This document shows positions 1-8,240 of a stretch of 18,958 bases of DNA, piece by piece. The stretch comes from Wolbachia endosymbiont of Mansonella ozzardi. Its GTDB lineage: Bacteria; Pseudomonadota; Alphaproteobacteria; Rickettsiales; Anaplasmataceae. The notes under the pieces are model-generated. The model ran no database searches, was not told where the DNA came from, and was given only the letters and a program-made list of their open reading frames with translations. The DNA lies in assembly GCF_020278625.1 (NCBI RefSeq), contig NZ_JADAKK010000020.1:1-18958 (forward strand). Reading direction: 5' to 3'. The first letter of the stretch is position 1. Every line of letters starts with the position of its first letter. The translations under genes were made by a program, and so were the position numbers.

Positions 1-193
1 ACAGTACCACTCCTTGCTTATTATAGCTTTACGGCTTTAATTTAATATACAATCCAGAAATTCTGGTTGAACACTAGATTGGTAAGTATGGAAGTAATTA
101 ACCTAATGTTAAAACACAGCGTCAACTTTTCTGGATTCCAAATAGGAACAACACGGAATGATACAAGAAATCTAATGTTTGTTAAACCCATTT

Positions 194-231
194 GCAAGCA
201 AAGCTTGCTGGGTTCCAGTGTCAAGCACTGG
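194..231. repeat. Palindromic intergenic element, two adjacent hairpins
   Basis: Two inverted repeats lie side by side. GCAAGC (194-199) and GCTTGC (203-208) are separated by AAA. CCAGTG (215-220) and CACTGG (226-231) are separated by TCAAG. Short palindromes built around CCAGTGTCAAGCACTGG are, from memory, a common intergenic element in Wolbachia genomes. A related two-hairpin arrangement occurs at 11521-11578. The rest of 1-300 holds no gene I can support; short frames there lack any protein-like character. Confidence 0.6.
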
Positions 232-324
232 GGTGACATCCTTGTATCTGAGGCAACACTGGCTGTAAAACTTAACATAATTCAAGAAGTTTAATATCAG
301 AAAATAGGCTATATAACAGATACA

Positions 325-756
325 TTATCTGCCTTTCCCTTTATGTTTATCTTGAGTCGAAGCCTGAGCTTTTACAAACAGTTCCCAAAACCCTTTCTTA
401 CCACCTTCTCTATTTATTAATTGCGCCAAACGCTGCACAAATCCACCACTTAACATAACCATTTTTGTCCATTTACCTACTGGCTTTGCAATATCAACTA
501 TTTCTGGATCTTCTTTGTAACCCTGTATACCTTTTTGCTTTTCGTGCAGCATTTCTTGATGTTTGATCAACTCTTTTTGCTTATTTTTTTGATATAATTC
601 ATTGAATTTTCTGTCTTCCTCCCACTCCTCTTCAAGGACTTTTTTAGGAAATATGATTTTCCGAATTCGGTTCTTATATGTATTTCTCAAAAAGAAAAAC
701 ACCGAAGCTACAGCAAGCAATGTTATGCTATATATTATGATCTGTGCAAATGGCAT
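325..756 (-). CDS. Conserved hypothetical protein, membrane-anchored with charged coiled coil
   Basis: This 143-residue protein starts at ATG (756). A hydrophobic segment at about residues 5-24 would act as an uncleaved N-terminal anchor and is followed by basic residues, so the body should be cytoplasmic. Residues about 41-77 are rich in Glu, Lys and Gln and should form an amphipathic helix or coiled coil. The C-terminal third (GGFVQRLAQLINREGGKKGF) looks like a conserved block that I associate with small Rickettsiales proteins of unknown function. The tail is short and basic. It is divergent from aspS, with about 200 bases between them. No catalytic motif is visible and I assign no function. 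Confidence 0.75.
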   Translation of the reverse strand: MPFAQIIIYSITLLAVASVFFFLRNTYKNRIRKIIFPKKVLEEEWEEDRKFNELYQKNKQKELIKHQEMLHEKQKGIQGYKEDPEIVDIAKPVGKWTKMVMLSGGFVQRLAQLINREGGKKGFWELFVKAQASTQDKHKGKGR

Positions 757-954
757 TTTTCGTATCCAGATTTATTGAAAATACCTTTAATTATTATATC
801 ATAATTATAGAAATTCTGCAAACTTATGTGTGAGCAAAGACAGTACAAGGCAACATTTCTTTATCTCGCAAGTTGTGTAAATATACGATAAATGAGCTTG
901 TATGCAATAAAGTTTATTTCTATACTTCCTAAAAATTCTGGTGACCAAACAAAT

Positions 955-2758
955 ATGAACTGCTACAAAACTCACACCTGCAACGAACTTAGGAAGAACG
1001 ATGTAGAAAAGGAAGTTACCCTATCTGGGTGGTTATATCGCAGGCGCGACCACGGCAACCTGATCTTTGTTGATTTAAGAGACTTTTATGGAATTACTCA
1101 GTTAGTATTCAATAACGATAAAGATTTTTTTGATAAAATATCAAATTTAAAATCAGAAAGTGTAATTACTGTTACGGGCATAGTCAAAGCTAGAACTGAA
1201 GGTATGGTAAACAGCTCTATTCCCACCGGAGAAATTGAGGTAATAGTCAACAATTTGCGCGTTGAGTCGGAAGTTGAGTTCCACCTTAATGAAGAAGTAA
1301 TAAAAGAAGAAAAAAGTATATTAGCAAGCATTGCCGGTGAGCAAGAATATCCAGAAAATATGAGACTTAAATACCGATTTCTTGACTTAAGGCGTAAAAA
1401 AGCTCGCAACAACATTATTTTGCGCTCACAAATCATTGCAGAACTCCGCAGGCTCATGATAGAGCAAGGGTTTTTGGAGATTCAAACTCCAATACTCACG
1501 GCTTCCTCTCCCGAAGGAGCACGCGATTACCTAGTACCAAGCAGGCTAAACCCTGGCAAATTCTATGCATTGCCACAAGCTCCACAGATTTTTAAACAGT
1601 TGCTAATGGTTTCAGGGTTTGATAAATATTTTCAAATTGCACCATGTTTTCGATGAAGATGCAAGGGCTGATCGTTTTCCAGGAGAGTTTTATCAACTTT
1701 ATCAACTTGAAATGTCTTTTGTAACTCAAGAAGACATATTTGACGTTATTGAACCTATTTTATATGAAGTATTCGCCAAATTTTCTTGCAAATCTGTTGA
1801 TGAAGACTTTCCACACATTACATACAAAGAGGCAGTACTTAAGTATGGCTCTGACAAGCCAGATTTGCGTAATCCACTATTAATCAGCGATGTTACAGAA
1901 ATTTTCCGCGATTCAGGGTTCAATATTTTCAAAAGCAATATTGAACTTGGCATGGTAGTGAAAGCCATCCCTGCTCCCAAAACAGCAGAGGAACCACGCA
2001 GCTTCTTTAATAAAAAAATAGAACATGCGCAAAAAGAATTTGGTGCCAAAGGGCTTGGATATATAACGTTTGATAAAGATGGCACTGCAAAAGGACCAGT
2101 TGCCAAATTCCTTGATGATAATAGGTTAAGTCGCATAAGAGAAATAACGAATATAGAGCCTGGGGATAGCGTATTCTTTGCTTCTGATCAAGAAAATGAA
2201 GCAGCAACAATAGCAGGGAAAGTGCGCACTCTTTTAGGGTCGGAACTGGGTCTAATAGATGACAATATCTTCAAGTTCTGTTGGGTTATTGATTTTCCAT
2301 ATTTCATATACGACAATAAGAGTAAAAAAATTAATTTTTTTCACAATCCATTCTCTATGCCTCATGGCGGCTTGAAAGATTTAGAGGGAAAAAGTCCACT
2401 AGACATCCTTGCTTACCAATATGATCTTATCTGTAATGGGATAGAACTATCGAGCGGGGCAATCCGCAATAACAAATTGGATATTATGTACAAAGCTTTT
2501 GCTATTGCAGGTTATAGCCAAGAAGAGGTTGATGCAAAATTCGGTGCACTCGTGCGCGCATTCAGATTCGGAGTGCCGCCTCACGGCGGAATAGCTCCAG
2601 GAATTGATAGAATGGTGATGCTGCTTGCTGACGAACCAAACATTCGCGAGGTAATCTGTTTTCCTATGAATCAGCAGGGTGAAGATGTTCTAATGGGTGC
2701 TCCTTCTGAGGTAGACAATAGACATTTACGTGAATTGTCTTTGCAGGTCATTGACTAA
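955..2758 (+). pseudogene. aspS: Aspartyl-tRNA synthetase gene with a frameshift (possibly a sequencing error)
   Basis: Class II aspartyl-tRNA synthetase, which charges tRNA-Asp. I choose ATG 955 because family similarity starts there; ATG 892 would add 21 unlike residues. The first frame gives the OB-fold anticodon domain ([20 protein letters not shown]) and the start of the catalytic core, ending CFR then TGA at 1654-1656. The second frame resumes at once with DEDARADR (from 1652) and runs intact to 2758, including the GAD insertion domain and motif 3 ([12 protein letters not shown]). One base appears to be missing from the Arg codon of the motif 2 FRDE. Just downstream, [11 protein letters not shown] replaces the usual FYQLD-x-EMSF, with one extra residue and no Asp, over a 9-bp tandem repeat (1691-1708). 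The rest reads as a functional gene. The MFS gene follows 30 bases later. Confidence 0.88.
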
Positions 2759-2788
2759 GTACCCTAGATTATATTAAACTGAGGAATT

Positions 2789-4051
2789 ATGAATAACATC
2801 CAAAAAGCAATACTATCAGGCATAATCTGTAACATGATTATAGGGTATGAATTAACTCTATTTGGAGTTCTGACGCATATAATAAGTAATGTTTTTTTCC
2901 CTTCAGAAAATGATTATTTAAGCACAATCAAATTTCTTGGCAGTTTTGCAACTGGATTTGGATTTAGACCACTTGGTGCATTTATTTTTGGCTACATTGG
3001 AGATAAGTACGGCAGGAGGAAAATTTTGCTAACTTCCGTAATATTAGCTTCGATATCATCTACTGCAATTGCGTTGATACCAAGCTTTAGAGAAATCGGA
3101 ATATTTTCTCCTATATTGCTTCTACTTTGTAGAATAATACAGGGAATGGCAGCAGGTGGGGAAACGAGTATCAACTCGGCCTTTTTAATAGAGCATTCGG
3201 TCGATAAAAAAAATTTAGGCTTTTTAGGTAGCATGAAAGCTTTTAGTGGTGCTTTTGGTTCTATTATATGCTTTGTAATGATAGCTATTTGTAAAAAATT
3301 TACAGGCGAAAGCTATGAAATTTGGGGTTGGAAATTGCTCTTTTATTTCTGCTCCGTTATGGGTGTAATAGGCTTTTCAATAAGATACATAATAAAAGAG
3401 AGCCTGGCATACAAAACTCATGATCAAAACAAAAGTTTATCTCATTCTCCATTTCTAGAATTAATAAAGGACTATAAAAGGGCATTTTTAATAGCAATCG
3501 GACTTGGCATTGCCCAAAATGCGATTGTTTATTCAGCAATCATGTTTTATAACATATCCGTAAAAAAACTTACTCTTTCAAGCATTGATATTAAAAATGT
3601 AGTAAGGATTATGGTTGAGATTACATTTGGAGTATCCGCAGTGTTGCTTGCAACACTATCTGACAAAGTAGGAAGGAAAAACGTGATGATTCCTATATTA
3701 GTAGTTTTAGCTTGTGTCAGCTTACCGGCATTTTCGCTATTATCATATGATAACCACTATATTGTAGCATTCACTTTTCTATTGATGAGCATACCAATAG
3801 GTGCATCTTTTGGAACATATAATTCTCTTGCTTGTGAGTTGTTTCCAACGAAAGTTAGATGCACTGGTTTTAGCCTAGCACATAATATCTCTGCAGGAAT
3901 TTTTGGTGGTCTCTCTCCCTCTATATGCATGTGGCTGATAGAAAAAACCGAAACAAAACTTGCAGCAGGTGCTTATCTTACTGCCTGTGCATTAATCAGT
4001 TTAATATCTGTATTGCAAATTGAAACAAGAGATAAAAAAATTGATTGGTGA
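2789..4051 (+). CDS. MFS transporter, metabolite:proton symporter (ProP-like)
   Basis: A 420-residue inner-membrane protein with about 12 hydrophobic segments, of normal family length. Major facilitator hallmarks are present. The loop 2-3 motif GDKYGRRK is at residues 71-78, with its weaker copy SDKVGRK at 291-297. RIIQGMAAGGE at about 115-125 matches the TM4 signature of the metabolite:H+ symporter family, to which ProP and the citrate and dicarboxylate carriers belong. The substrate cannot be read from the sequence; an osmolyte or a host-derived acid is plausible. The start is ATG 2789 with a Shine-Dalgarno GAGGA at 2781-2785 unusually close to it. The gene lies 30 bases after aspS, so co-transcription is possible, and it converges on infC. 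Confidence 0.85.
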   Translation: MNNIQKAILSGIICNMIIGYELTLFGVLTHIISNVFFPSENDYLSTIKFLGSFATGFGFRPLGAFIFGYIGDKYGRRKILLTSVILASISSTAIALIPSFREIGIFSPILLLLCRIIQGMAAGGETSINSAFLIEHSVDKKNLGFLGSMKAFSGAFGSIICFVMIAICKKFTGESYEIWGWKLLFYFCSVMGVIGFSIRYIIKESLAYKTHDQNKSLSHSPFLELIKDYKRAFLIAIGLGIAQNAIVYSAIMFYNISVKKLTLSSIDIKNVVRIMVEITFGVSAVLLATLSDKVGRKNVMIPILVVLACVSLPAFSLLSYDNHYIVAFTFLLMSIPIGASFGTYNSLACELFPTKVRCTGFSLAHNISAGIFGGLSPSICMWLIEKTETKLAAGAYLTACALISLISVLQIETRDKKIDW

Positions 4052-4154
4052 AAATTTTTCTTTAATAGTAATTTCCATATTTTAATCACACCCTAGAACT
4101 ATAAATGTAGTTACTTAATTCAAGCAAAAACCAGTTTACCGTGAACAAATTTTG

Positions 4155-4664
4155 CTACCTAGCAACCAGGGCTAAAAAATATTGATTTCCTTCTCGTTTA
4201 GGTGCTAATTCTACCTTTGCAATATCTTCGGTGTCTCTAATTAACCTTTCTAGTTTTTCCACCCCAATCTCAGTGTTTATTAGCTCTCTACCTCTAAATT
4301 TCATTGTAACCTTGATTTTGTGTCCATGTATAAGAAAACCCCTTACGTGACGCAATTTTGTTTCATAGTCGTGATCGCCAATATTGGGACCTATCTTAAT
4401 TTCTTTTATCGTTAACGTTTTTTGTTTCTTCTTTGCTTCACTTGCTTTCTTTTTTGCATCGTACTTTTGCTTGCTGTAATCCAGTATTTTACATACTGGA
4501 GGAGTCGAGTCAGGCGCAATCTCCACCAAATCTAAGCCGATATTCTGAGCAGATTCCAAAGCCTGCTTTATTGCTACAATCCCAACCATTTTACCATTTT
4601 GGTCAACTAAGCGTACCTCCTCAGCTGTAATGGATTCATTAATTCTGTGTTTTTTAGTTTGCAA
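4155..4664 (-). CDS. infC: Translation initiation factor IF-3
   Basis: IF-3 binds the 30S subunit, keeps it apart from 50S and proofreads initiator codons. The 169 residues cover both domains. The N-domain opens RINESITAEEVRLVDQNGK and includes PPVCKILDYSKQKY. It is followed by a lysine-rich linker helix and a C-domain with KVTMKFRGRE. The only start in register with the family is TTG at 4664-4662, because the thrS stop is two codons upstream in the same frame and the next Met is well inside the protein. A Shine-Dalgarno AAGGGAG (4678-4672) sits 7 bases before the TTG, inside the thrS end. thrS before infC is the same order as in E. coli, where infC starts with the rare AUU and IF-3 autoregulates. 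rpmI and rplT do not follow here. Confidence 0.95.
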   Translation of the reverse strand: MQTKKHRINESITAEEVRLVDQNGKMVGIVAIKQALESAQNIGLDLVEIAPDSTPPVCKILDYSKQKYDAKKKASEAKKKQKTLTIKEIKIGPNIGDHDYETKLRHVRGFLIHGHKIKVTMKFRGRELINTEIGVEKLERLIRDTEDIAKVELAPKREGNQYFLALVAR

Positions 4665-4667
4665 ACT

Positions 4668-6578
4668 TTAACTCCCTTGACTAGGGTTAATACTTTTTAA
4701 TAGCAATTCAGCAGCTTTTTCGTAAGAGGAAGACTCTCGTTTTTCTGACCCTAAATTTCTCACTGACATAGTTTTACTCGCAACTTCATTTTTGCCTACG
4801 ATCCATAATATAGGAATCTTGTTTGAACTATGCAAGCGTATCTTATAACTAATTTTCTCATTGGTTAAATCGGTTTTAACTCTGACACCTTGTTTTTTTA
4901 AAGCGTTATAAATTTCTATAGCATAATCATCAGCTTCGCTTGTAACGGTTAGAATGGCAAGTTGCGTTGGAGCGAGCCACAGTGGAAATCTTCCTGCATA
5001 ATGCTCTATTAAAATTCCAATAAAACGTTCAAAAGTTCCAAGAATTGCCCTGTGTAGCATAACAGGGTGGTGCTTTTGTCCGTCTGCTCCTATATAAAAA
5101 GCCTCCAGGCGCCTTGGTAAAATGAAGTCAACTTGCAACGTTCCACATTGCCAATTTCTGCCTATTGCATCTTTCAAAACAAACTCTAACTTTGGACCAT
5201 AAAATGCACCTTCACCAGGGTTGAGTTCATAGCTTAAACCTGCTTCTCTGACAGCTTCAAGGAGCGCTTTTTCAGCTCTATCCCACACTTGATTATCTCC
5301 TGCTCTAACATTTGGACGATCTGAAAATTTCACGGAGATTTCATTGAACCCAAGCTCTGAATATACTTCTTTTAAAAGGTCGCAAAATTTTACAGTCTCA
5401 GAATTAATCTGCTCTTCCATGCAAAAAATGTGCGCATCGTCCTGAGTAAAACCACGCACTCTCATCAATCCATGCAATGAACCTGAACTTTCGTTTCTAT
5501 GACATGTACCAAACTCTGCCATACGTATCGGTAAATTGCGGTAGCTCCTGGTGTGAGAGTTAAAAATCTGCACGTGACAAGGGCAATTCATGGGTTTTAT
5601 TGCTAGCCTTTTGCTCTCAGATTCATCAACGATAAACATGTTTTCACGAAACTTATCCCAATGCCCTGATTTTTCCCACAGCTCCTTGCTTGCTAAAATA
5701 GGAGTTTTCACTTCAGCATAGCCATTGTTTATTAATTTTTTCCTTATGTAAGACTCAAGGACGTTATATAAAGCATATCCCTGTTCATGCCAAAAGACCT
5801 GCCCAACAGCTTCCTCTTGGATGTGGAACAAGTCCATATCCTTAGCAATCTTGCGGTGGTCGCGTCTTTCCACCTCCTTCAAACGCTTAAGATAAGCGTT
5901 TAATTCATTCTTATTTCGCCATGCGGTGCCATATATTCGCTGTAGCATTGGACCCTTAGTATCACCACGCCAGTATGCTCCTGCAACTTTCATGAGTTTG
6001 AACGCTTTGACTCTACCTGTTGATGGCGAGTGCGGACCACGGCACAAGTCAACAAAATCTCCTTGTCTATAAACAGTCAGATTTTCACTCTCTGGTATGG
6101 AGGAGATAATATCAACCTTATATTTTTCACCTATACTGCTAAAAAAATCAATTGCTTGCTTACGCGTCCAAACTTCTCGAACAAATCTGTGATTGCTTTT
6201 TATGATTTCTTTCATTTTCTTTTCTATTGCAGCAAAATCATCCATGGTAAAGGTACGATTTGTAGCAAAATCATAGTAGAAGCCGTCCTGAATTGTTGGG
6301 CCGATAGTAATCTGAGTGTTAGGAAAGAGCTCTTTTACTGCCTGAGCCATTATATGAGCAGCATCATGCCTTATTATATCCAAACCCATCTCATCACTGA
6401 GTTGTATCACCTCTATTTCTGTGTCAGATTCAATTTTACGTGAGAGATCATATAGCTCACCATTTACCTTTAGGGCAACGGCTCCTTTTAAAGCACCTGG
6501 TTGTAGTATGTCAAAACCGGTAATTCTGCCGCTGTATTCTTCCACTTTTTGTTCAGCTAAAAAAGTAATTCTAACCAT
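4668..6578 (-). CDS. thrS: Threonyl-tRNA synthetase
   Basis: Class II synthetase of 636 residues that charges tRNA-Thr. I choose ATG 6578 because [10 protein letters not shown] begins the family's TGS domain and an AGG-type ribosome site lies 7 bases upstream. Upstream codons to 6635 would add 19 unlike residues. Domains in order are TGS (about 1-60) and the editing domain, whose HDAAH at 71-75 is the first part of its metal site. The catalytic core follows, with zinc ligands C334 (in NCPCH), H383 (in DDAHIF) and H509 (in VMLHR). Motif 2 lies around [14 protein letters not shown], motif 3 around [16 protein letters not shown], and the C-terminal domain binds the anticodon. It is followed by infC only three bases after its stop. 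No lesion was seen. Confidence 0.96.
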   Translation of the reverse strand: MVRITFLAEQKVEEYSGRITGFDILQPGALKGAVALKVNGELYDLSRKIESDTEIEVIQLSDEMGLDIIRHDAAHIMAQAVKELFPNTQITIGPTIQDGFYYDFATNRTFTMDDFAAIEKKMKEIIKSNHRFVREVWTRKQAIDFFSSIGEKYKVDIISSIPESENLTVYRQGDFVDLCRGPHSPSTGRVKAFKLMKVAGAYWRGDTKGPMLQRIYGTAWRNKNELNAYLKRLKEVERRDHRKIAKDMDLFHIQEEAVGQVFWHEQGYALYNVLESYIRKKLINNGYAEVKTPILASKELWEKSGHWDKFRENMFIVDESESKRLAIKPMNCPCHVQIFNSHTRSYRNLPIRMAEFGTCHRNESSGSLHGLMRVRGFTQDDAHIFCMEEQINSETVKFCDLLKEVYSELGFNEISVKFSDRPNVRAGDNQVWDRAEKALLEAVREAGLSYELNPGEGAFYGPKLEFVLKDAIGRNWQCGTLQVDFILPRRLEAFYIGADGQKHHPVMLHRAILGTFERFIGILIEHYAGRFPLWLAPTQLAILTVTSEADDYAIEIYNALKKQGVRVKTDLTNEKISYKIRLHSSNKIPILWIVGKNEVASKTMSVRNLGSEKRESSSYEKAAELLLKSINPSQGS

Positions 6579-7080
6579 AAATATACCTATTGGGAGGACA
6601 TTGGAACAACAGAGGCTCTGCGCATAAGTCAACAATAAATTTTATATAAATCAAAATACCTCCATAATCCTTAATAATTTTACGTAAATTAAAAGTAGTA
6701 TGCTTCCACGGTTCTCTCCACAGTCTGATATGGCAGTTAAGCCGCATTATACTTGTCAAGCAGAAGTGAACGGAAACATGTCTAATAAGGAACCTAAGTT
6801 TCACTCTGCTCTTACTATCCTTTCCATCGTCATTGCTATCTTGAGTAAAACTTATGTTCCTCCTATATTTTTTAATAACAAAATTCTGTTTTATCAACCA
6901 ACATTCTATTCATAATTACAGCTAATCTCTGGGCTACTGCAACAATTACCTTACTTCAACAACTAGGCAGTCAACTTGAGAAGCAGAAACAAGTTTTGAC
7001 GCGAAATCGAAAAAAGGTTATGCAAGAGATCTATTGCTATGATTCTCATTATCATATAGATTATACTAATAGATTAAACT
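6579..7080. other. Gene-poor region with a possible decayed membrane-protein gene
   Basis: About 500 bases lack an intact gene. On the plus strand one frame gives a hydrophobic stretch from ATG 6778 (SALTILSIVIAILSKTYVPP), stopping at 6913-6915. A second frame is open from about 6879 to 7079 and reads NILFIITANLWATATITLLQ followed by a charged helix. Together they could be the two halves of a frameshifted small membrane protein. The joint is not clean and I recognise no family. Nothing convincing appears on the minus strand, although the thrS promoter must lie in the first part. Confidence 0.3.
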
Positions 7081-7091
7081 AAAGGAAGGTT

Positions 7092-7578
7092 ACGAATAAA
7101 GAGATAATAGTAAAGCATTTATAAATAAATCAATCACTGGTGAATTGACTTCTATAAGCCAGTATTTTTTGCATTCTACAATTCTCAAAGATAGCGGGAT
7201 CAATAAACTTACAGAGAAAATGAAAAACAAGCTTGACGAGGAACTTGAACATGCAAATAAGCTAGCAGAAAGAATTTTATTGCTTAAAGGTATACCAAAC
7301 TTTCAAGACACAAATAAAATCTCAAAGCGTGACAGGAAGTTTACAAAAGATACAATACGAAAAATCTTGGAAGATAACTTAAAATTAGAAGAAGAAGGTT
7401 TAAAAGGCTATAGGGAGGCAATTTCTGTTGCTGAAAAAGAGGAAGATTTTGTTAGTGTAATCTTATTATTAGAGGAATTATTGAAAAATGAGGAAGAGCA
7501 CTACCATTGAATCGAAGAGCAAATTGGTTCTTAATTGAACTTATAGATGTTGAAAATTACCTAAAAACACAAATGTAA
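7092..7578 (+). pseudogene. bfr: Bacterioferritin pseudogene with multiple lesions
   Basis: Bacterioferritin is a 24-subunit iron-storage cage. The remnant aligns by eye from NKEIIVKHL through GELTSISQYFLHS, DEELEHANKLAERI, IPNFQD, LKLEEEGLKGYREAI and KNEEEHYH to ENYLKTQM. Ferroxidase residues remain: E in GEL, E and H in EELEH, E in LKLE, and E and H in EEEH. The residue at the haem-ligand Met position appears to be Leu. Damage seen: ACG replaces the ATG at 7092, directly after a good ribosome site (AAGGAAGG, 7082-7089). There is a net two-base insertion near 7122-7123. A Trp codon is now TGA (7508-7510), and a further shift near 7529-7534 returns the frame to IELIDVENYLKTQM, stopping at 7576-7578. 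The longest surviving open piece is 7145-7510. A functional ferritin from this locus is unlikely. Confidence 0.85.
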
Positions 7579-7579
7579 G

Positions 7580-8194
7580 GTGTTAAAAAAAACGATATTT
7601 ATCTTAATTATACCTTGCTTACTTCTTTTTTTATTAGGGTTGTGGCAATTATTTAGGTTAAACTGGAAGAACAATATTATCAAGAATATGAATCTTCCAG
7701 TTGTCTATCTATTACCCAATAGTGATCTTGCAAAATTTAACTACAGACACATCAAGATTGATGGGATTTTAAGTGACATAGAACTATACGTTTTTACAGG
7801 GCAACGCGGCTATCATGTGCTGTCTCCTATGCTGCTCACTAATGGACACTACATGCTGGTGAATAAAGGAATAGTAAGAGAGAAAAAGAAGGAAGAAGCA
7901 AAAATTGAGAAGATAGCTGCGAGTGGAGTTTTATATTGCGATAATAGTAAAAGCAAAAGTTGGTTAATCAAAAATGATACTGCTTTGAACACGTGGTTTA
8001 CCCTAAGTACAGAAGAAATTTCCAATGAACTTGGTATTAAGCTAGAGAAGTGTATGTTGTGGCAGAAAGGTTTCAGCAATAAATCAACTATACAGCCAAT
8101 GAAACACTTGGAATATGCGATAACTTGGTTTGCACTTTCCTTGATTTGGTGTGTAGTTTATTATAGACAAAATAAACGCTACTCAAATGTCTGA
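7580..8194 (+). CDS. SURF1 family cytochrome c oxidase assembly protein
   Basis: A 204-residue inner-membrane protein that helps assemble haem-copper cytochrome c oxidase. It has two membrane spans, one at about 3-22 and one near the C-terminus beginning at about 176 (HLEYAITWFALSLIWCVVYY), with a periplasmic domain between. Family motifs are visible: GLWQLFRLNWK after the first span, RGYHVLSPM with MLVNKGIV in the domain, and HLEYAITWF before the second span. The start is GTG 7580, one base after the stop of the dead bacterioferritin gene, so translation was probably coupled to it. No good ribosome site of its own is visible, so the fate of its expression after bfr decay is an open point. 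It converges on the kefB-type gene. Confidence 0.9.
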   Translation: MLKKTIFILIIPCLLLFLLGLWQLFRLNWKNNIIKNMNLPVVYLLPNSDLAKFNYRHIKIDGILSDIELYVFTGQRGYHVLSPMLLTNGHYMLVNKGIVREKKKEEAKIEKIAASGVLYCDNSKSKSWLIKNDTALNTWFTLSTEEISNELGIKLEKCMLWQKGFSNKSTIQPMKHLEYAITWFALSLIWCVVYYRQNKRYSNV

Positions 8195-8240
8195 CATCAA
8201 CGATCACGAGTTAGGATAAAGAGGAGAACTGAAGAAATAA

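Noticed and set aside
67..294. Plus- and minus-strand short open frames at the window start
   Set aside because: They run through the palindromic repeat and lack ribosome sites or protein-like composition.
892..954. Upstream ATG extension of aspS
   Set aside because: The added 21 residues do not resemble any AspRS N-terminus, and ATG 955 begins the conserved region.
1645..1660. Programmed frameshifting in aspS
   Set aside because: No slippery heptamer or downstream structure is evident, and a one-base deletion explains the data more simply.
6571..6897. Minus-strand open frame overlapping the thrS start
   Set aside because: No family likeness; it overlaps the thrS 5' end and its leader region.
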